Source of the DNA: Volvariella volvacea V23
Taxonomy: Eukaryota; Basidiomycota; Agaricomycetes; Agaricales; Pluteaceae
Assembly: GCA_000349905.1 (NCBI GenBank)
Contig: KB722754.1
Span: forward strand, 626,824 to 690,823
DNA length: 64,000 bases
Direction: 5' to 3'
Shown: piece after piece, positions 25,059 to 37,906 of the stretch
Layout of the letters: each line of letters opens with the position of its first letter
How positions within the stretch are numbered: position 1 is the first letter of the stretch
The notes under the pieces: generated by a model
Seen by the model: the letters and a program-made list of their open reading frames with translations, nothing else
Databases searched by the model: none
What the model was told of the DNA's origin: nothing
Position numbers and translations under genes: made by a program

Positions 25059-27293
25059 GGCCTGCAAGGATGCAAGCCCTGGGACGAGCGTGCTAATGAG
25101 TTTTCAACCGCACAACCCAACTCCAACACCTATAAACCTTTCCCACGATCACACTTCCTTTTCTGGTCTAGCAGAATCGAAGCCGCGAACAGCCTCGAGA
25201 ACTGATCCCCGACGCAGCACCCGCTCAGGTGAACGGAGACTTGGGCTTGACCACAGTTCACACTGCGCAAAAGCAGAGGCCATTGGTCCTTGTTCTGCTC
25301 CCATCATCAGTCTCACTGTCACTTAGCCGAATCTGTTGTCTCCTTTGTTTGGCCTATTTAGAACAACACCAGTCCCAGTCCAGGCTTCTGGAAGCCTCGA
25401 TAGCCTCGAGATATCCGCCTCGATGGTGACTGCAGTCGTGCAATCCTGTGTCACATTACTGCTGCAATGCACCACTTGCCAAGTCCCTGCTCGGCTGCTG
25501 TGGGTTTGTAAGCTTGCGTGCATCTCCGGAGCATGTGAGAGGTTGACCAATCGCTATTGTACCGTCTTGACTACAGCATCCCTCTATCTTTGATTTGATA
25601 GTGATTTGGTCCTTGTTTAATGCACGCTGGACACCCGCCCCGAGGGCACCTAGAAGGGCGATAACCCAAGCACCGGCACTGCTGCTGAGGAGCTTATCTA
25701 TAGCAACCCGGCATTTGTGTCAACCATCCACCGTAACCCGGACGACCCCTATAACCCATTCAACACCCAGCATTCCAAGATAGACGTGACACTATAACTA
25801 CTAGGCCTCAAGTCGACCCTAATGAGTCTTCTGTCAGAGTAAGTACGGCAGTGCTCTCGGAATTTGATTTCACCCTAGCAATTGCAGGTTAGCGTGCTTC
25901 CCTGCGGGTATGCGTCTCCATCCTGCTGCAGGTGACGTCTGTTTTAGCCACCGACTGGGTAGTGTACTTGCCAAATCTGACTCTGGTGGTGTCGTAAGGC
26001 ACGGAACCCGTATGCCTTCCCTGTTAGCAGGATGGAACACCCATTGGCATGAAAGCAAGACGTGCGTCCGACGGATCACCCCTACGCTTTTATACAGGGG
26101 GATTCTCCGGCTTAACGAGACGCAATTATTTGCCAGCGGTACTCACCAGAAGGGACAGTCCATTAACGAGATCTGTCATCCATGCTTTAATGTCCATTAT
26201 CAGTACTAAAAATAGTAAGCGAGTTCTCTGCTGTATGGACCATCTGGTCGTCTAATTGCACCTCCTCAATTTCGTTCCATTATTAGACCTTAAACACGAG
26301 CGCAACTCCAGATTAGCGCTTGATTTTGTACTTATGACACGCAACATGTTCACGTTGACGTGCTCGTCTCGCTCTCTAACGAACTTTTAACCGTGACTGT
26401 TGAATCTTCATCGCTTTTCCCGATGGCCTTTGGTCTAGGGCACTTACACCACGTAGCAGGCTGTGCGGGCCCATCACCACTCCTTGTGGCTCGGTGTCAC
26501 TTTCAAAGAACGCGTTCGACATTTTTAACATCCATCCGTGCATATGGTCACCAAGATCTAATGCTTGTACTTGTCGAGGGTTGTCCAACTCCATGAATTG
26601 ATATGAGCGTAATACAATCCCTTAACGTAGTTGGAGTGCAGAATCCAGTCCGCTTCCGCTTGGGAGTTGAGGGGTGTAAACGCGCTCTATCATTCGTCGT
26701 TTGGAGAAGCTGTTCTCTCAGATTTCTTCTCCGTGCCCTCTTTATCTCGCTTGATAATGGTACATGATAATATTTGGCTTCTTTATACCCAATTTCCAAA
26801 CCCTCAGCGCGTACTCGAGCGGTAATCCAGATGTACCGGCCCTATCTCCGTGTCCATAATGGTACCGCCTTACCCTTTGGGCTTCAGTCCTGCGGCTATC
26901 CATAATTCTCTCCGAAGGTCACGCACCGAGCACTTATTATAGCAAGCAACGCGCCTCAAGTATTAACGCTGGTGAGCACGACTGTTCTATTTCTGTCTAT
27001 GCAAAGTTTAATTTATGCGCTTGTATTCGCCATCTGCAACAGTTAGTCAAGCAAACCACCATATGGAAAGGATTGAAGCGCTCGTCAGTTTCTCCAGTCT
27101 ACTTTACCCATGATCTACGAAATCCATATGGACAGCGTGGTTCTTCGTATCATTTATCTGACCACGACCCGACGTGCTTCCCCATCCAGTTGCAGTAATG
27201 GGTTAGTGACCATACGCCATCGGCGTTATTGCCAACGATGGTAAAGCGGTTCTTAAAGTATCTTTGGGCATTGCCCTACCTACCTCTGGCGCA
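25059..27293. other. Intergenic region between divergent NUM1 and M35 genes
   Basis: About 2.2 kb with only short open frames on both strands, none with a recognisable motif. It must hold the promoters of the two divergent genes. Confidence 0.5.
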
Positions 27294-27301
27294 TATATAA
27301 A
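27294..27301 (+). promoter_or_regulatory. TATA box of the M35 protease gene
   Basis: TATATAAA, 63 bp before the ATG at 27357. A good TATA match suits a highly expressed, inducible secreted enzyme. Confidence 0.6.
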
Positions 27302-27356
27302 GGGTCTACCGCAAGGTGGTCAGTCATCGACAAAAATCCTCTCCGATCCCAGCGAC

Positions 27357-28732
27357 ATGTTCTCCAGCACTTTGCGTTCAGCTCTGCTTACTCTTGCTTT
27401 CTCTGCTGCCGCCGTTTCGGCTGCACCCAGCCTTTCTTTAAAGGTCACTGGTAGGCATCACTCCTATCGACGTGGTACTAGCTCTCAACTCACTTTCAAT
27501 AGGCTCCAATGCTGTCGTCGGTGTTGACAAATTGAAGGTGGTCACTACTGTTACCAACACCGGTGGCGAGGCCCTCAAGATTCTTAATGACCCCCGCGGC
27601 CCCCTCTCTACGTTGCCCACCAACACCTTCTCCATCACTACTGCTGATGGGTCTAGCCCAGCGTTCACTGGCGTCAAGGTTAAATACGTGCCGGAGACGG
27701 CGCTAGCTATCGGTAAAGCAGATGCTTTCACGATTCTGGAACCCGGTCAATTTGCTACTGTTGAGCATGATTGTGAGTTTTACTCTCCCATCTGCTTCTA
27801 GTACGTTATATAGAACCCTAACGCGAACCCTTAAAATCTAGTGTCCCAAGCATACAATTTCACTTCCTCAGGAGAGGGTGCTTATGATTTCGAAGCACGA
27901 AACTTGTTCCATATCGTTGATGCGGATAATAAGCTTGTGCCTGTCTATGCTTCCTCTGAGGCGCATTCTGCCAAGCTCACTGGGAAGCTTGCCGTTGCGA
28001 GACCAACTATTGCCAAACGTGCAACGTATAATGGTTGCTCTTCCACTCAGCAATCTAACCTCGTGAGCGCAGCCTCTGCCGCCCAGTCATACGCAGCTAG
28101 TGCTCTCTCGTACGTAGAACCCAAGTTCACATATTGAACGAATACTCACTGTGACCAAATATCTAGATACTTGACTTCTCACACCTCATCGACCACCCGC
28201 TATACAACGTGGTTCGGCACTTTCACTACCGCGAGACACAATACTGTTACGTCGCAATTTTCCAACATCAGCAGCAACACTTTCTCGTCGTACACTTATG
28301 ATTGCACTTGTACTTCATCGGGTACCTATGCTTACGTTTACCCCTCCGAGTAAGTCGTCTGTATCTTTCGATATTCTTGGCACTTACACTTTGATTACAG
28401 TTTTGGCCATGTCTACCTCTGTGGTAAATAAATTTAATAACTTTATTCGGCACACCTAAATTCTCGCCTACAGGTGCCTTCTGGGCTGCACCCAACACTG
28501 GAACTGATTCAAGGGTAAGCTCACAACTTAAAAAGTTGACGAGACATTGACAAAGCATCAGGGCGGAACGCTCATCCACGAGTCCTCTCACTTCACCGCC
28601 AACGCCGGCACTGATGACCATGCATATGGCCAGTCTGCCTGCAGGTCTTTGGCTTCCAGCAGCCCCGACACTGCAATCGATAACGCCGACTCTCATGAAT
28701 ACTTTGCTGAGAACAACCCAGCATTGGCTTAG
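27357..28732 (+). CDS. Secreted deuterolysin metalloprotease (M35 family)
   Basis: Zinc endopeptidase of the aspzincin clan, secreted as a preproprotein. Seven exons close in phase: join(27357..27450,27503..27772,27842..28109,28167..28349,28401..28423,28474..28514,28562..28732), 349 aa. Signal peptide about 1-21 (hydrophobic [15 protein letters not shown]). The prodomain ends near residue 179 at a Lys-Arg, a likely Kex2 site, before ATYNGCS. Catalytic HESSH (about residue 300) matches HExxH, and GTDDHAYG matches the M35 GTxDxxYG motif with the third zinc ligand Asp. Mature-domain cysteines are present. Length and layout are ordinary for fungal M35 enzymes, which digest extracellular protein and are often expanded in plant-associated fungi. 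One exon is only 23 nt. Confidence 0.93.
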
Positions 28733-29028
28733 TTTATTTATTGCCTGTGTACTTGTGGACCTCTTGTACAATGTATGATTATCGCCTTGGAAATAAGCTC
28801 TCAAGATAAAGTTTATTAGGCGTGTGATGGGGCCTCGGCCAGATCGGCGATTAGCGCCAAAACGAGCGGTTACTAATATTTGTGCGCGGAGCAAACAACG
28901 CGCTCGCCTCGAGACTCATTACAGACATGGCGATAGCCAGCACCCTGATCTTAACCTTCCACGCCACTCCATCTTCGTCGCTTCCTCATTTCCCTCAAGA
29001 ATCTCGAAAACTATCGTAGGGCGCTATC

Positions 29029-30938
29029 ATGGTCGAAACACTGCAGCATACACCGCCAAAAGAACCGGATGGGAGACCCTCCTCGGTTATACATAAATCT
29101 GTCGACCTCGTCCTGCAAATTGTGGAGCAAGAAAAGGCGCGGGCAATACTCCCTTACCAAGGAATAATTCATGGGCTGAAGAGCAGAGTAGAGCAGCTGG
29201 AGAGACAGGTGCAGTCACTAGACGGAAAAGGCAAAACTCGGCAGGTGGTCACGGTTGAAGATGGCGATGTCGACATGGATTCTAATGGGGCTATGGGTAC
29301 CGCTCAATTGGCCCAGGGAAGCCTCGAGGGAGGGAAAGTGATGGATTTGCTTAACCCGGATCAAGTGTCCTCGAATGACAAAGACCAAGTCAGGGTAACA
29401 GGTTCTGCAAATCAGCCGGAAAGCAATGTAAACACCACAAATTCCTTATCAGCTCCTACGAATGGCTATTCGTCACAGCCTAGTCCCAGTCAAGCGCCCT
29501 CTGCAGAACCCTCTGCAATACAAATACCCGTTGTTCCTGACTACGAAAGCCTTCGTACGCTAGTCAGAGCATCTGATATGGAAGTTATCTACCACAAGGC
29601 ACCGTCGACGGGTGATGCTTTGAGTGAGGCTCAGGCCAAGGACGACGAATTTACGACTATCCCTGCTTTGCGCTTTACTGGACGCGCGGCCTCCACCCTG
29701 AAGCGCATCATATCAGAGGCACGTGTGTTCGGAAACCCTGAAGTGTGTGGTATGCCTACAGATCCATACGAGCCATTCCTGGAGCCATCTGCCTGTATCG
29801 AGATATTGAGGGAGTATATTGAAGGTCACTTGAGGGGAAAGGCGATCATAGAGGCGCAGTTTTTGGAGCTTCAGAGGGAAAGGGACGCTTACAAGCTGGC
29901 TCTGGAGACTTTAGAGAAACAAATTGGGATTCAACGGTCTAGGAGCAGTGCAAGTGGAAGTGAACGTTCGGGACACACGAGTCCAGTGTCAATGCAGAGT
30001 AGTCCCGTTGCGCGGTCAGGCCCGGCCTCGGTGCAAGGAACGCCTGTCGTTCAGCAGCAAGCGAATACCTCACCAACCCAGCCCTTACCACCACCGAATG
30101 TTCAGCATCAACCGCAAGCACCGCCCCAACAGCCCACAAAGTACTCCACTCCGTACCCATTCCCGTATTCAGTACAACCATTCGCTTCCAAGCACCCACC
30201 CAGTGATTACGTTGGACCTCCCCAGAATTCTATCCCACTAATTAGACATCAAGAATTTCGAACGCACTTCCAGTACTTCCCACCGCCTACCCGGTCCCCC
30301 CAAGTAACCTCACCTCAAAATCATCAACCACAACCAATGCCACAGTATATTCAACAGCAGCAACCTCAGCAATTAATACCAATATCACCCGTTGCGCAGC
30401 AGTTACCACAACATATGCACCACTCGCCACCGCACCCACATCAGCAACTGCCTCCACACCAACAACTGCCCCCACACCAACTACCTCCACAATATATTCA
30501 GCAAGTGCACGCATCACCAACCGCTGTACAGGTCCAACATCCGCAACAGGTGCAGCAATTTGTTCAGCAGCAGATACCTCAACCCCCCATATCATACCAA
30601 GCAACGCCTGGGGCTCCACCTCCGCCATACCCGGCCGGACACCAGCAAATCTACCCGCCTCAAGCCGTTCCTCCCACCATGGCACCCTCTGTCTCGATCC
30701 CCGTATCGCATCCATTGCAGACAAACGGAGTGCATCGTAAGCCTCCAACAACGGTTATGTACAGACAAAAAAACCCTGCAGCACCCGGTGTAGGTATGTA
30801 CTATTAGTTTGAGCCGCCTTTGATGTATATTGAGACTAAGACGGATGAGCAGGCCCCACCCCTGGCCCTATTATACACGGCACTACAGCAGAAAGGGTAC
30901 AACAGCAGAATCAGCATCAGTATCAAGTGCAACGCTAA
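29029..30938 (+). CDS. Unknown protein: coiled coil plus long Gln/Pro-rich tail
   Basis: Exons 29029-30793 and 30853-30938, about 616 aa; the second exon is inferred from a phase-1 GTATGT...GAGCAG intron that restores a Gln-rich ending (ERVQQQNQHQYQVQR). Residues 20-70 look helical (VDLVLQIVEQEKARAILPYQ, LKSRVEQLERQVQSL). A better-conserved-looking block at about 200-300 contains RFTGRAASTLKRIISEAR and ILREYIEGHLRGKAIIEAQ followed by a coiled coil. The last 300 residues are Gln, Pro and His rich, as in transcriptional co-activators or condensate-forming proteins. I do not recognise a family. Start at MVETLQHTPP. Without the second exon the protein ends at 30807. Confidence 0.75.
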
Positions 30939-31629
30939 TCCGAGCTATCTGGTCCGGTGCACCAAAATTACGACGATGGCAATTGAAGTCACTCGTTACC
31001 TTTATATTCAGCCTCAGGCTACTAATTGGACGTTTCTTGTGCCTATTACTATCTTTGTGCTTGCATACCGTCTATAAACCGCACTATGCCTTCCTTTCAA
31101 ACTATTGTTATTTTGACTTTCTGGCTCTAATTCCTGTATTCATTTCTTGTGTCCTACTGTTGTACATTTCTTGTCGAGTTTTTGGCCTGCCTGGGCCTTA
31201 AGCTACGCTCGCTCTAGGTATGCGTATACGTATATCCCTGTTTTCTGGACTCTTAACTGGTTAGAATTGTACATGCATAACCCTGTCTCTCGGTTCCTTG
31301 TTTCGCAAAACCTTATGACAATTCAGAAAGCCGGGGTCAGGTAAATAGATAGGTGTGCAATGTATGCTATATTGGGGTTTATGGGTTTTATCAACGGGAG
31401 CAGTGACGACAACAGATACGACATTGATGTCAGAAACATAATACTACAAGTACATATATACTAAAGAATGTACAGATGCAAACGAAATGATGACATGCTG
31501 GGTATCCTGCCTACAACTGAAACTAAAATACGAAAAAGCGAAGAGTCAATAGAACAGAAGCAAGTACGACACAAATAGCACACAGTCCTGATCAAATGGA
31601 GTCTTCTCTATACTCGGCATTCAACCACC
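30939..31629. other. Tail-to-tail intergenic region
   Basis: Between the ends of two convergent genes. T-rich on the plus strand to about 31300, consistent with 3' UTRs. No gene seen. Confidence 0.5.
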
Positions 31630-34600
31630 TCATGACTCGGGAGGGATGAAAGCATGATCGTCATAGGCCGGAGGAGGCACACTCATGTCCTGTCCCATCG
31701 AGTCTTGTCGAAGTGGACCAGAATCACCTCTCCCGGGCCCACCAGCCGCCCTCCCCCTGTCTCCCTCCTCCTGCAACTCCCTATTCAGCGCCCTCAACCT
31801 CTCCAGCTCCGCCTCCAATTCTCCAACTCTCCTCTGACTATCTTGCTCTTGTTGCTGCTCTAGCTCCCCGTTTCTCCTGGTAGCCTCCCTCAACTGTGCC
31901 TTCAACCTCTCATTCTCCAGTTTCATGTTCTGCAAGTTCCCTGCTTCTCTATCTATGGTGATCTTCATCTGCGCCGTTTCGGCTTCCAGAGAATGAACTT
32001 TGGAAATAATGCTCCTATTTTCACGGGTTAGAGTGAAGATTTCTTCGCGTTGTTTACGTTCAGTCGAGGAGTGAGTCTCGAGGAGCTTGCCCATGTTCTC
32101 TTCGAGGTTCCGAAGTCGAGCTTTGAGCGATTCGTTCTCGCGAGTAACGTCAGCCATAAGCAGAGCCATCGTCCTTGGATTTCCAGGAAGATCTTCATCC
32201 GGTGGCGTCGTAGTAGGCCCATTGTTGCTATTACTATTATTCGACTTTGATCTCTCGCTCTTCAGGATCCTACCACGGAAACTTCCACTGCGGCTCTCAG
32301 TCGGCGAGTTGCTGCTCCCACTACTTCCAGCAACACCATTGGCCACATTCGCCAGTTGAGCTGCTGAAACTGGCTTCGGCGGGGGCTCGTAAACCAGTGC
32401 CTCCTCCATCTCCTTCAACCTCATTTTCAACAGCTCGTTAGTTTCTCTCAGTATCTCTCCCTCCCTCTTTATCTGCTCCTTTGTCTCATTACTCACTAAC
32501 AACGCCGTATCCAACTCATCCACTCTCTGCTTCAAAACCTCATTTTCGTATTTAGTCTCATCTACGTTCCTGATCGTATCGTCTAGCTGCAACCTCAACT
32601 GTGTCATCTCGCCGGCGTGGTTGCTCGACGCCCGGACGAGTTGTTCAATCTGTTTGAGGAGTTCGATTTTCTGCGTGTTGGATTCAGAGGTGGTGCTCAA
32701 GACGTGAGACATGGATTGCTCGAGGTCCTGTAGTTGGGATTTGAGTGAGGAGACTTTAGACGTGGTGTGTGCGTGGAGCGAGCGTTCATGCTCGAGTTCG
32801 GAAGTGAGGTCTGTACATGTTTGTTGGAGATGTTTGAGGTCTTTCGTAAGTTGGTTGTTTTGCGCCTGTAGGAGGCGGGCTAAAGGGTTTACAAATCAGC
32901 TGCTGGCAGAATAGTGGGAAGATATGATATGCACCAGATTCACCACCATCGTCCTGCTTATTACCCGAGATGTTCGACATCGACCGCGGTCGTAACGACT
33001 TCATGGGTGCCAAATTAATATCCGAGACGCTCCTATGCAACTGCTTGCCATTTACTAGCGCTGGTCCTGGCACGTTCAGCGTATCTTCAGGAAGCTTTCC
33101 AAACGCTTTGTGACTAAATGGGTCGGCAACAGAATGGCGAGACATGTGATGACGGACATCGATGTGACGGGGTGTCCGGCTGATCGTAGGTGATGGTGGA
33201 CTAATAGGGGGCAATTCTACGCCTCCTAATCGCTTGGCCATCAGGTGAACGGCGACGGTGAACTCTTCTAGCGTTAGGCAACCGTCCTGGTCTCGGTCTG
33301 CGAGCTTCCTGTCATACAAGTGATAAGCACAGCAGCACGAGGAGGGTATCAAGCACGCACCATATATGCGTTAAATCGTCTTCGCTCAATCTCGAGTGGC
33401 GCATAAACTCGAATGCAACTTCGCTCTCCAGATAGCCTATTCCCTTCTTATCGAGTTTAGTGAAGTAGTCTTCTGCTAGTCGCTGTTCCTGTGCATTGAT
33501 ATCCCCAAAAATATCCTCCGGCTGAGCATTGTATATAGATGGGTCATTTAATGACAATTCTGGTGGAGACGTAGATGGAGGCATGGGCGGTGAGGTAGGT
33601 GACGTGGGTGGAGAAGGAAGAGAAGGTAGTTCTTTTCCAACGTTTGTCATTGACGGATTGGATGGACCAGGCCTTGAGATGCTGCTCGGTTTTGGCCTAA
33701 TTGGAGGCTTCAGAGGGCCCTTGGGTGGAACGGGTGGTTTTCTTGTCGGTGGTGGGGGACGAGAACGAACTGGAGAGGGAGGGGCTGTTAAACCGACTGG
33801 GTTTGAAGGAGGTATAGGTGGCGAAGTGTTAGTAGACGCTTGAATGTGGGCTATACACATAGCCACTTGCTTGTAAGTTTGTGGTGTTATGGAAGGCGGT
33901 AGTGAGTGGATTTGGCGAGACAACAGCAGGTTGATGAGGTGCATTCCCAACGCAAAGTCAGCCGCATCTAGGGCATCTCGCTGGTGGTGATCAGCTAGTG
34001 ACCTGTGGCGGTACATTTGAGCACTGTTAACAGCATATAAAGGCATTGGCAGCACTGACCACAGGTATTCAAGATCATGCTGTGCAAGTTCTGTGGAGAG
34101 AAATGCCTCTCGCGCACGTTCGCCTTGATGTGACGTTAGCGCATGAGATGACAACCACGCTACCCCAACTCACTGGAGAGCATCCCACCCTCTGGGTGAC
34201 AATCTAGGAAGGCTTGAAAGTATTTTCCTGCATCTTCCAATCGCAGAGGCGTTATTAACACCTTGGGCTTCTCTGGGATTGAGAGGCCTCTAAGTACGGG
34301 CAGAGGTCCAGCTGGCAATGACGGTGTGAACGCTAGCACAGCAATCAGCGCAAGAAGGGCACATACCGGTGTGCACGAACGCTGGGCTGATCTTCCTACT
34401 GCTCTGTGCCCATCCCATGAGTCTAACAGCAATAGCAACGCCTCTCTCATCCAAGTATCCCTTCCTCTCCGCATCCGCGATCTCCCAAATCTCACTCAAT
34501 GTCTCTGGCGGCAGATCACTCAATTGAAAAATGGAGAAGGCAGCCTCTCCCGTAACCACCCGTGCACTGTGCGGATCGACACGCTCCAAAATTCGGAGGA

Positions 34601-34652
34601 CTAAATTGGACTCTCCGTGCGTAATGGCAAAGTCCAAATCGCTGATCGGCAT
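31630..34652 (-). CDS. EDE1: EH-domain endocytic scaffold (Ede1/Eps15-like)
   Basis: Early endocytic adaptor that binds NPF-containing partners at clathrin sites. Exons complement(join(31630..32879,32935..33308,33361..34002,34060..34123,34174..34311,34367..34652)) close in phase, 917 aa. Three EH domains: about 13-85 (LPPETLSEIWEIADAERKGYL), about 115-195 (AQHDLEYLWSLADHHQRDAL) and about 330-410 (LTHIWKLADRDQDGCLTLEEF, an intact EF-hand loop). Between EH2 and EH3 is a Pro-rich linker (PPPPTRKPPVPPKGP). From about 505 a long coiled coil runs to near 860. The end (DMSVPPPAYDDHAFIPPES) has no UBA domain, unlike yeast Ede1, which is also much longer. EH1 and EH2 loops are degenerate, so calcium binding is likely only in EH3. 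Could also be called a Pan1/End3-like paralogue; Ede1 fits best. Confidence 0.87.
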
Positions 34653-34951
34653 TCGAATGTATCGGGGGATTGATGACAGGGGATTCACGACTGCGACAGC
34701 TGGAAGAGAGACGACACCGGGGGTGGTAGAAGCGGGATGAATCAGTCGGGCAAGTCTAGTTAAGTGGGTGCGCAGCGGAGGGATGGCTGTGTCACTTGTG
34801 ATCGCCCAGGTGCCGAACTTCGAGTTCTCATAACAATCATAACCTTGACGGTCGCCATCAATGCGGACGAGCCTTTTGGCGCACGCGCAGGGGCCCAAGA
34901 GCAACGTGGTAGGCATCTAGTACAGTACAGCATCTACAAAACTCATCTATG

Positions 34952-36437
34952 CTATGTCGTCGCAAGAATCCTTCTGAACCGGCCAACATAGCTCGCTCCT
35001 CTCCTCAAACTCCGAGAAATCGCCCGACGTAAACCCAGATTATCAATTGGCTCCATCTCCGGCCCTCCGATATCTATGACCTCGACCCGCGAGCGAGATT
35101 TAAGTTTGCTTCGTCTCAACTTGCCACTGAGTTGGGTGTCCTCTACTTTGGTTTCCTCAGAGTCTTCGCGTTCTAGTCTGGTCAGGTCGACAACGTTGAC
35201 CGAGCCGTATGCCCGAGGTTTTGTAGGAAGGTCCACTATTTCGAACTCTTCAGACAGAGGCGGTTCTTCATCGACATCTCCTGACTCGTGCGGCTCCGTC
35301 CTTTCGTGGTTGCGCCTTGGCTCCAATTTCAGGCACTCTGCCACCTGCTCCAGTCTTCTATCTTCTTGTAACCTCGACGTCTCTAACCTGAACTTCCGCT
35401 CCAGTCGCGCCCTCTCGTCCTTTTTCGTTCTCTCTTTCTTCAGGCTCCGAAGTAAAGTCCCCACCGCCTGCTTCATCCCTACACCACTCTTCGCTGATGT
35501 TTCGAAATACTGGCAATCCAATAATCGCCCCAACTCTACACCCTCTTCACTGGATACTTCCCTATTCGCTGTCAAGCCTAGTCCTCCCAGACTTGAACCA
35601 TCAAGGTCACTTTTATTGCCAACTAAAACCATTATAACTTGCGAATGCCCTTTGACCCGTCGAATGATCCTTTGGAAAGCCCATAGCGACTCAAATGTGC
35701 TCCTCTGCATCAGCGAGAACATCAAAATGTACCCGTCCACCCTCCTGTCAAAACGTAAATTCAACCCAATACAGTCATCAATGAAGAATTTGGCGGACAT
35801 ACTGCAATACTTCTTCGTACAATGGCCAATCTTCCTCTGTTGTTACGTCTGGTGAGTTTTTTTGTCTGGCGAATCGATTGGTGTCTTACCCTGGTCAAAA
35901 TGAAAATCTAGAAAATCTACTGATACAGTTTCACCATTCATAACTACGCCTTTTCGGTATACATCTTGGACTCCTGGCTCGTGTTTATGCTACAAAGTCA
36001 AATCAGCACCGCGGCGAAAATACAAGAGGCGGGAGTGGACTTACGTGCTGATCTACAAATCGACCTTTCTCAGCACTGAACATCAAGCTCAACGCCATAG
36101 CTCACCATCAAAATGTCCCCAAGTGAACTGTGCAAAAAAAAAAAAGCGTTCTTAGCCTGTTACCCTTGTCAACGAAATGCGCGCTTACTCGTTTCGCAAA
36201 CGTGCTCTTTCCAACTCCACCATCACCCAGCAAAAGGAACCTCCGGACCTCCCTCTCCTCTTGAATCGTTGCGCTATTTTCGGTGCCACTCAAGCTACCA
36301 CCACTGCCGTCGTCACTGGTCCGCTTATGTTGCACGCCACCTTCACGCCAAACACCCGCTCTATCGCTGTGTCCATGTTCTTGTGCATGTCCTTTTCCGT
36401 ATCTCTGTCGTCGACTTTGAACTCTTGATGCGTACAT
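34952..36437 (-). CDS. Atypical Ras-like small GTPase A
   Basis: Exons complement(join(34952..35744,35803..35848,35890..35989,36045..36100,36164..36437)) close in phase, 422 aa. About 66 N-terminal residues precede the P-loop GDGGVGKST (G1). AHFVDK and HEPGVQDVYRKGVVMNGE align with the Ras switch I region but are split by an extra 18-residue exon segment. G3 reads LDFHF where Ras has DxxG, and the catalytic Gln is absent. G4 is NKSD and G5 is ETSAKSG, both intact. A 190-residue charged C-terminal extension follows (coiled-coil-like, then Arg/Lys-rich, ending RFRRILATT) with no CAAX box, so prenylation is not expected; the basic tail could bind membrane. The 56-nt exon uses a weak GGTGAG acceptor and is the least sure part. 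Nucleotide binding is likely, normal hydrolysis doubtful. Confidence 0.78.
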
Positions 36438-37258
36438 GTTTCGTGGTCGTGGCCTTTTCGTTATTCGTTCGTCCGACCCGGCTTAGGGGTTTTTACAAGT
36501 CGTTCTGCACTCGAACTCGCACTCGATATTCGGGTTATATACGACACGCAGGGTCCGAGCCTGATCTCGCCAAGCAAACGTGAAGCAAACGAAGCAGGGT
36601 CGAGTGTTGTAAGAAGCTAAAATTGAATTGGGTGGGTGCAATAGCAAGCAGGAGGGAAGTAGGGAGGAAATATGGAGTAGGGTGTATTTTGTGTTTGTGA
36701 GCGTTCTCGCTCCACGGAGATGAGAAGGCTCTGAGGCCTGGAAAGGATATTGAATGATTTGGGGGTTGTGTGGGTTGTGTGGGTGAAGAATAGTGATAAA
36801 GATGAAGCAGAGGAGCCGAGTACGCGAACGGTTGAAGCGATGATGATCTTTGATTTTGGAAGTAAATGTGTAACGGTATATATACGCGAGCTCCGGCGTG
36901 TTGGAATGTTCCACCCCCGCACTGGCACCCGCTGTTGGGCCCTGGGCTGGCAAATCCGATTGCGGTTCTTGTCAGATCACAAAGCGGTCCGGCAGAAGAC
37001 TGGAAAGGAGGCGGAGAAGAGGAAAGGAAGAAGCGGGCTTTAAACGAGCTGCTTCTTAACAGAACACCGTAATACATACAGCGGGAGCGCTGGCGATGGC
37101 GTTTTATTGTTGTGTGGATCAGCGACAGTCCGACGAAGGGAATCGGAAAAAATTTTGATGTGGCGTTTTGTGGGGCGTCGATGGAGCGTGGCGAGAGGGA
37201 GGGAATAAGGAGGGTGTCCAGCTGCTAGGCGCTATAGCGCTTATATGCGGGCTGGTTC
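36438..37258. other. Upstream region of GTPase A
   Basis: Contains long but unconvincing open frames of biased composition (Ser/Thr/Pro or Arg/Gly). Most likely promoter and 5' UTR. A perfect 12-bp palindrome GCGCTATAGCGC lies at 37229-37240 just before the gap. Confidence 0.4.
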
Positions 37259-37358
37259 NNNNNNNNNNNNNNNNNNNNNNNNNNNNNNNNNNNNNNNNNN
37301 NNNNNNNNNNNNNNNNNNNNNNNNNNNNNNNNNNNNNNNNNNNNNNNNNNNNNNNNNN
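37259..37358. other. Assembly gap (100 N)
   Basis: Exactly 100 N, a scaffold-join placeholder. Confidence 0.99.
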
Positions 37359-37906
37359 TTGGCGAGTTGGCGATGTCAAAGAGTGTGGCCACTTGATGGC
37401 GAGGTCAAGCGTCGGGACGAGGTCTCGTTCCTGTCACCCGGCTCATAAAGTGCTATCACGCAATGGCATGAGACGTGCATCACTGCGGTATTTCGGACGT
37501 ATGTCAATTTTGGGCCGAGTAGTATCCGGTGATTACGCTGGTAATTTTGGATCGCGATATCAAGTTGAATGTAGATCGCATTTCACAGGCGCCATAGCTC
37601 ATCGCGGAGGGACATCGACTAACGCCACGTCGGGATATGTGCCCACACGTATCGATGCTTCTGTTGAACCCAGCTCGAAGCTTTGTTCTCGGCATTTAAG
37701 CTCATTCGAGGTAATTCAACAGAACCCCTCGTAATGAGCGGAAATTTCACTTTGAATGACGTTTTCGCTGGAATGTATTCGCTATGAGAGCGCTCCAAAG
37801 TTTATTTGCTACACTAACACTGTACACAGGCGTAAAGGTACACTTCCAAGGACATTGTGGTATCGCTTTCTGTTACTATACAATCCTGTATGCCGGGTTC
37901 GCAATC
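37359..37906. other. Intergenic after the gap
   Basis: About 550 bp with no recognisable gene; it holds the 3' flank of GTPase B. Confidence 0.4.

Noticed and set aside
36535..37077. 180-codon minus-strand frame upstream of GTPase A
   Set aside because: Ser/Pro/Leu-rich, no motif, no splice link to the GTPase; probably leader/promoter DNA.
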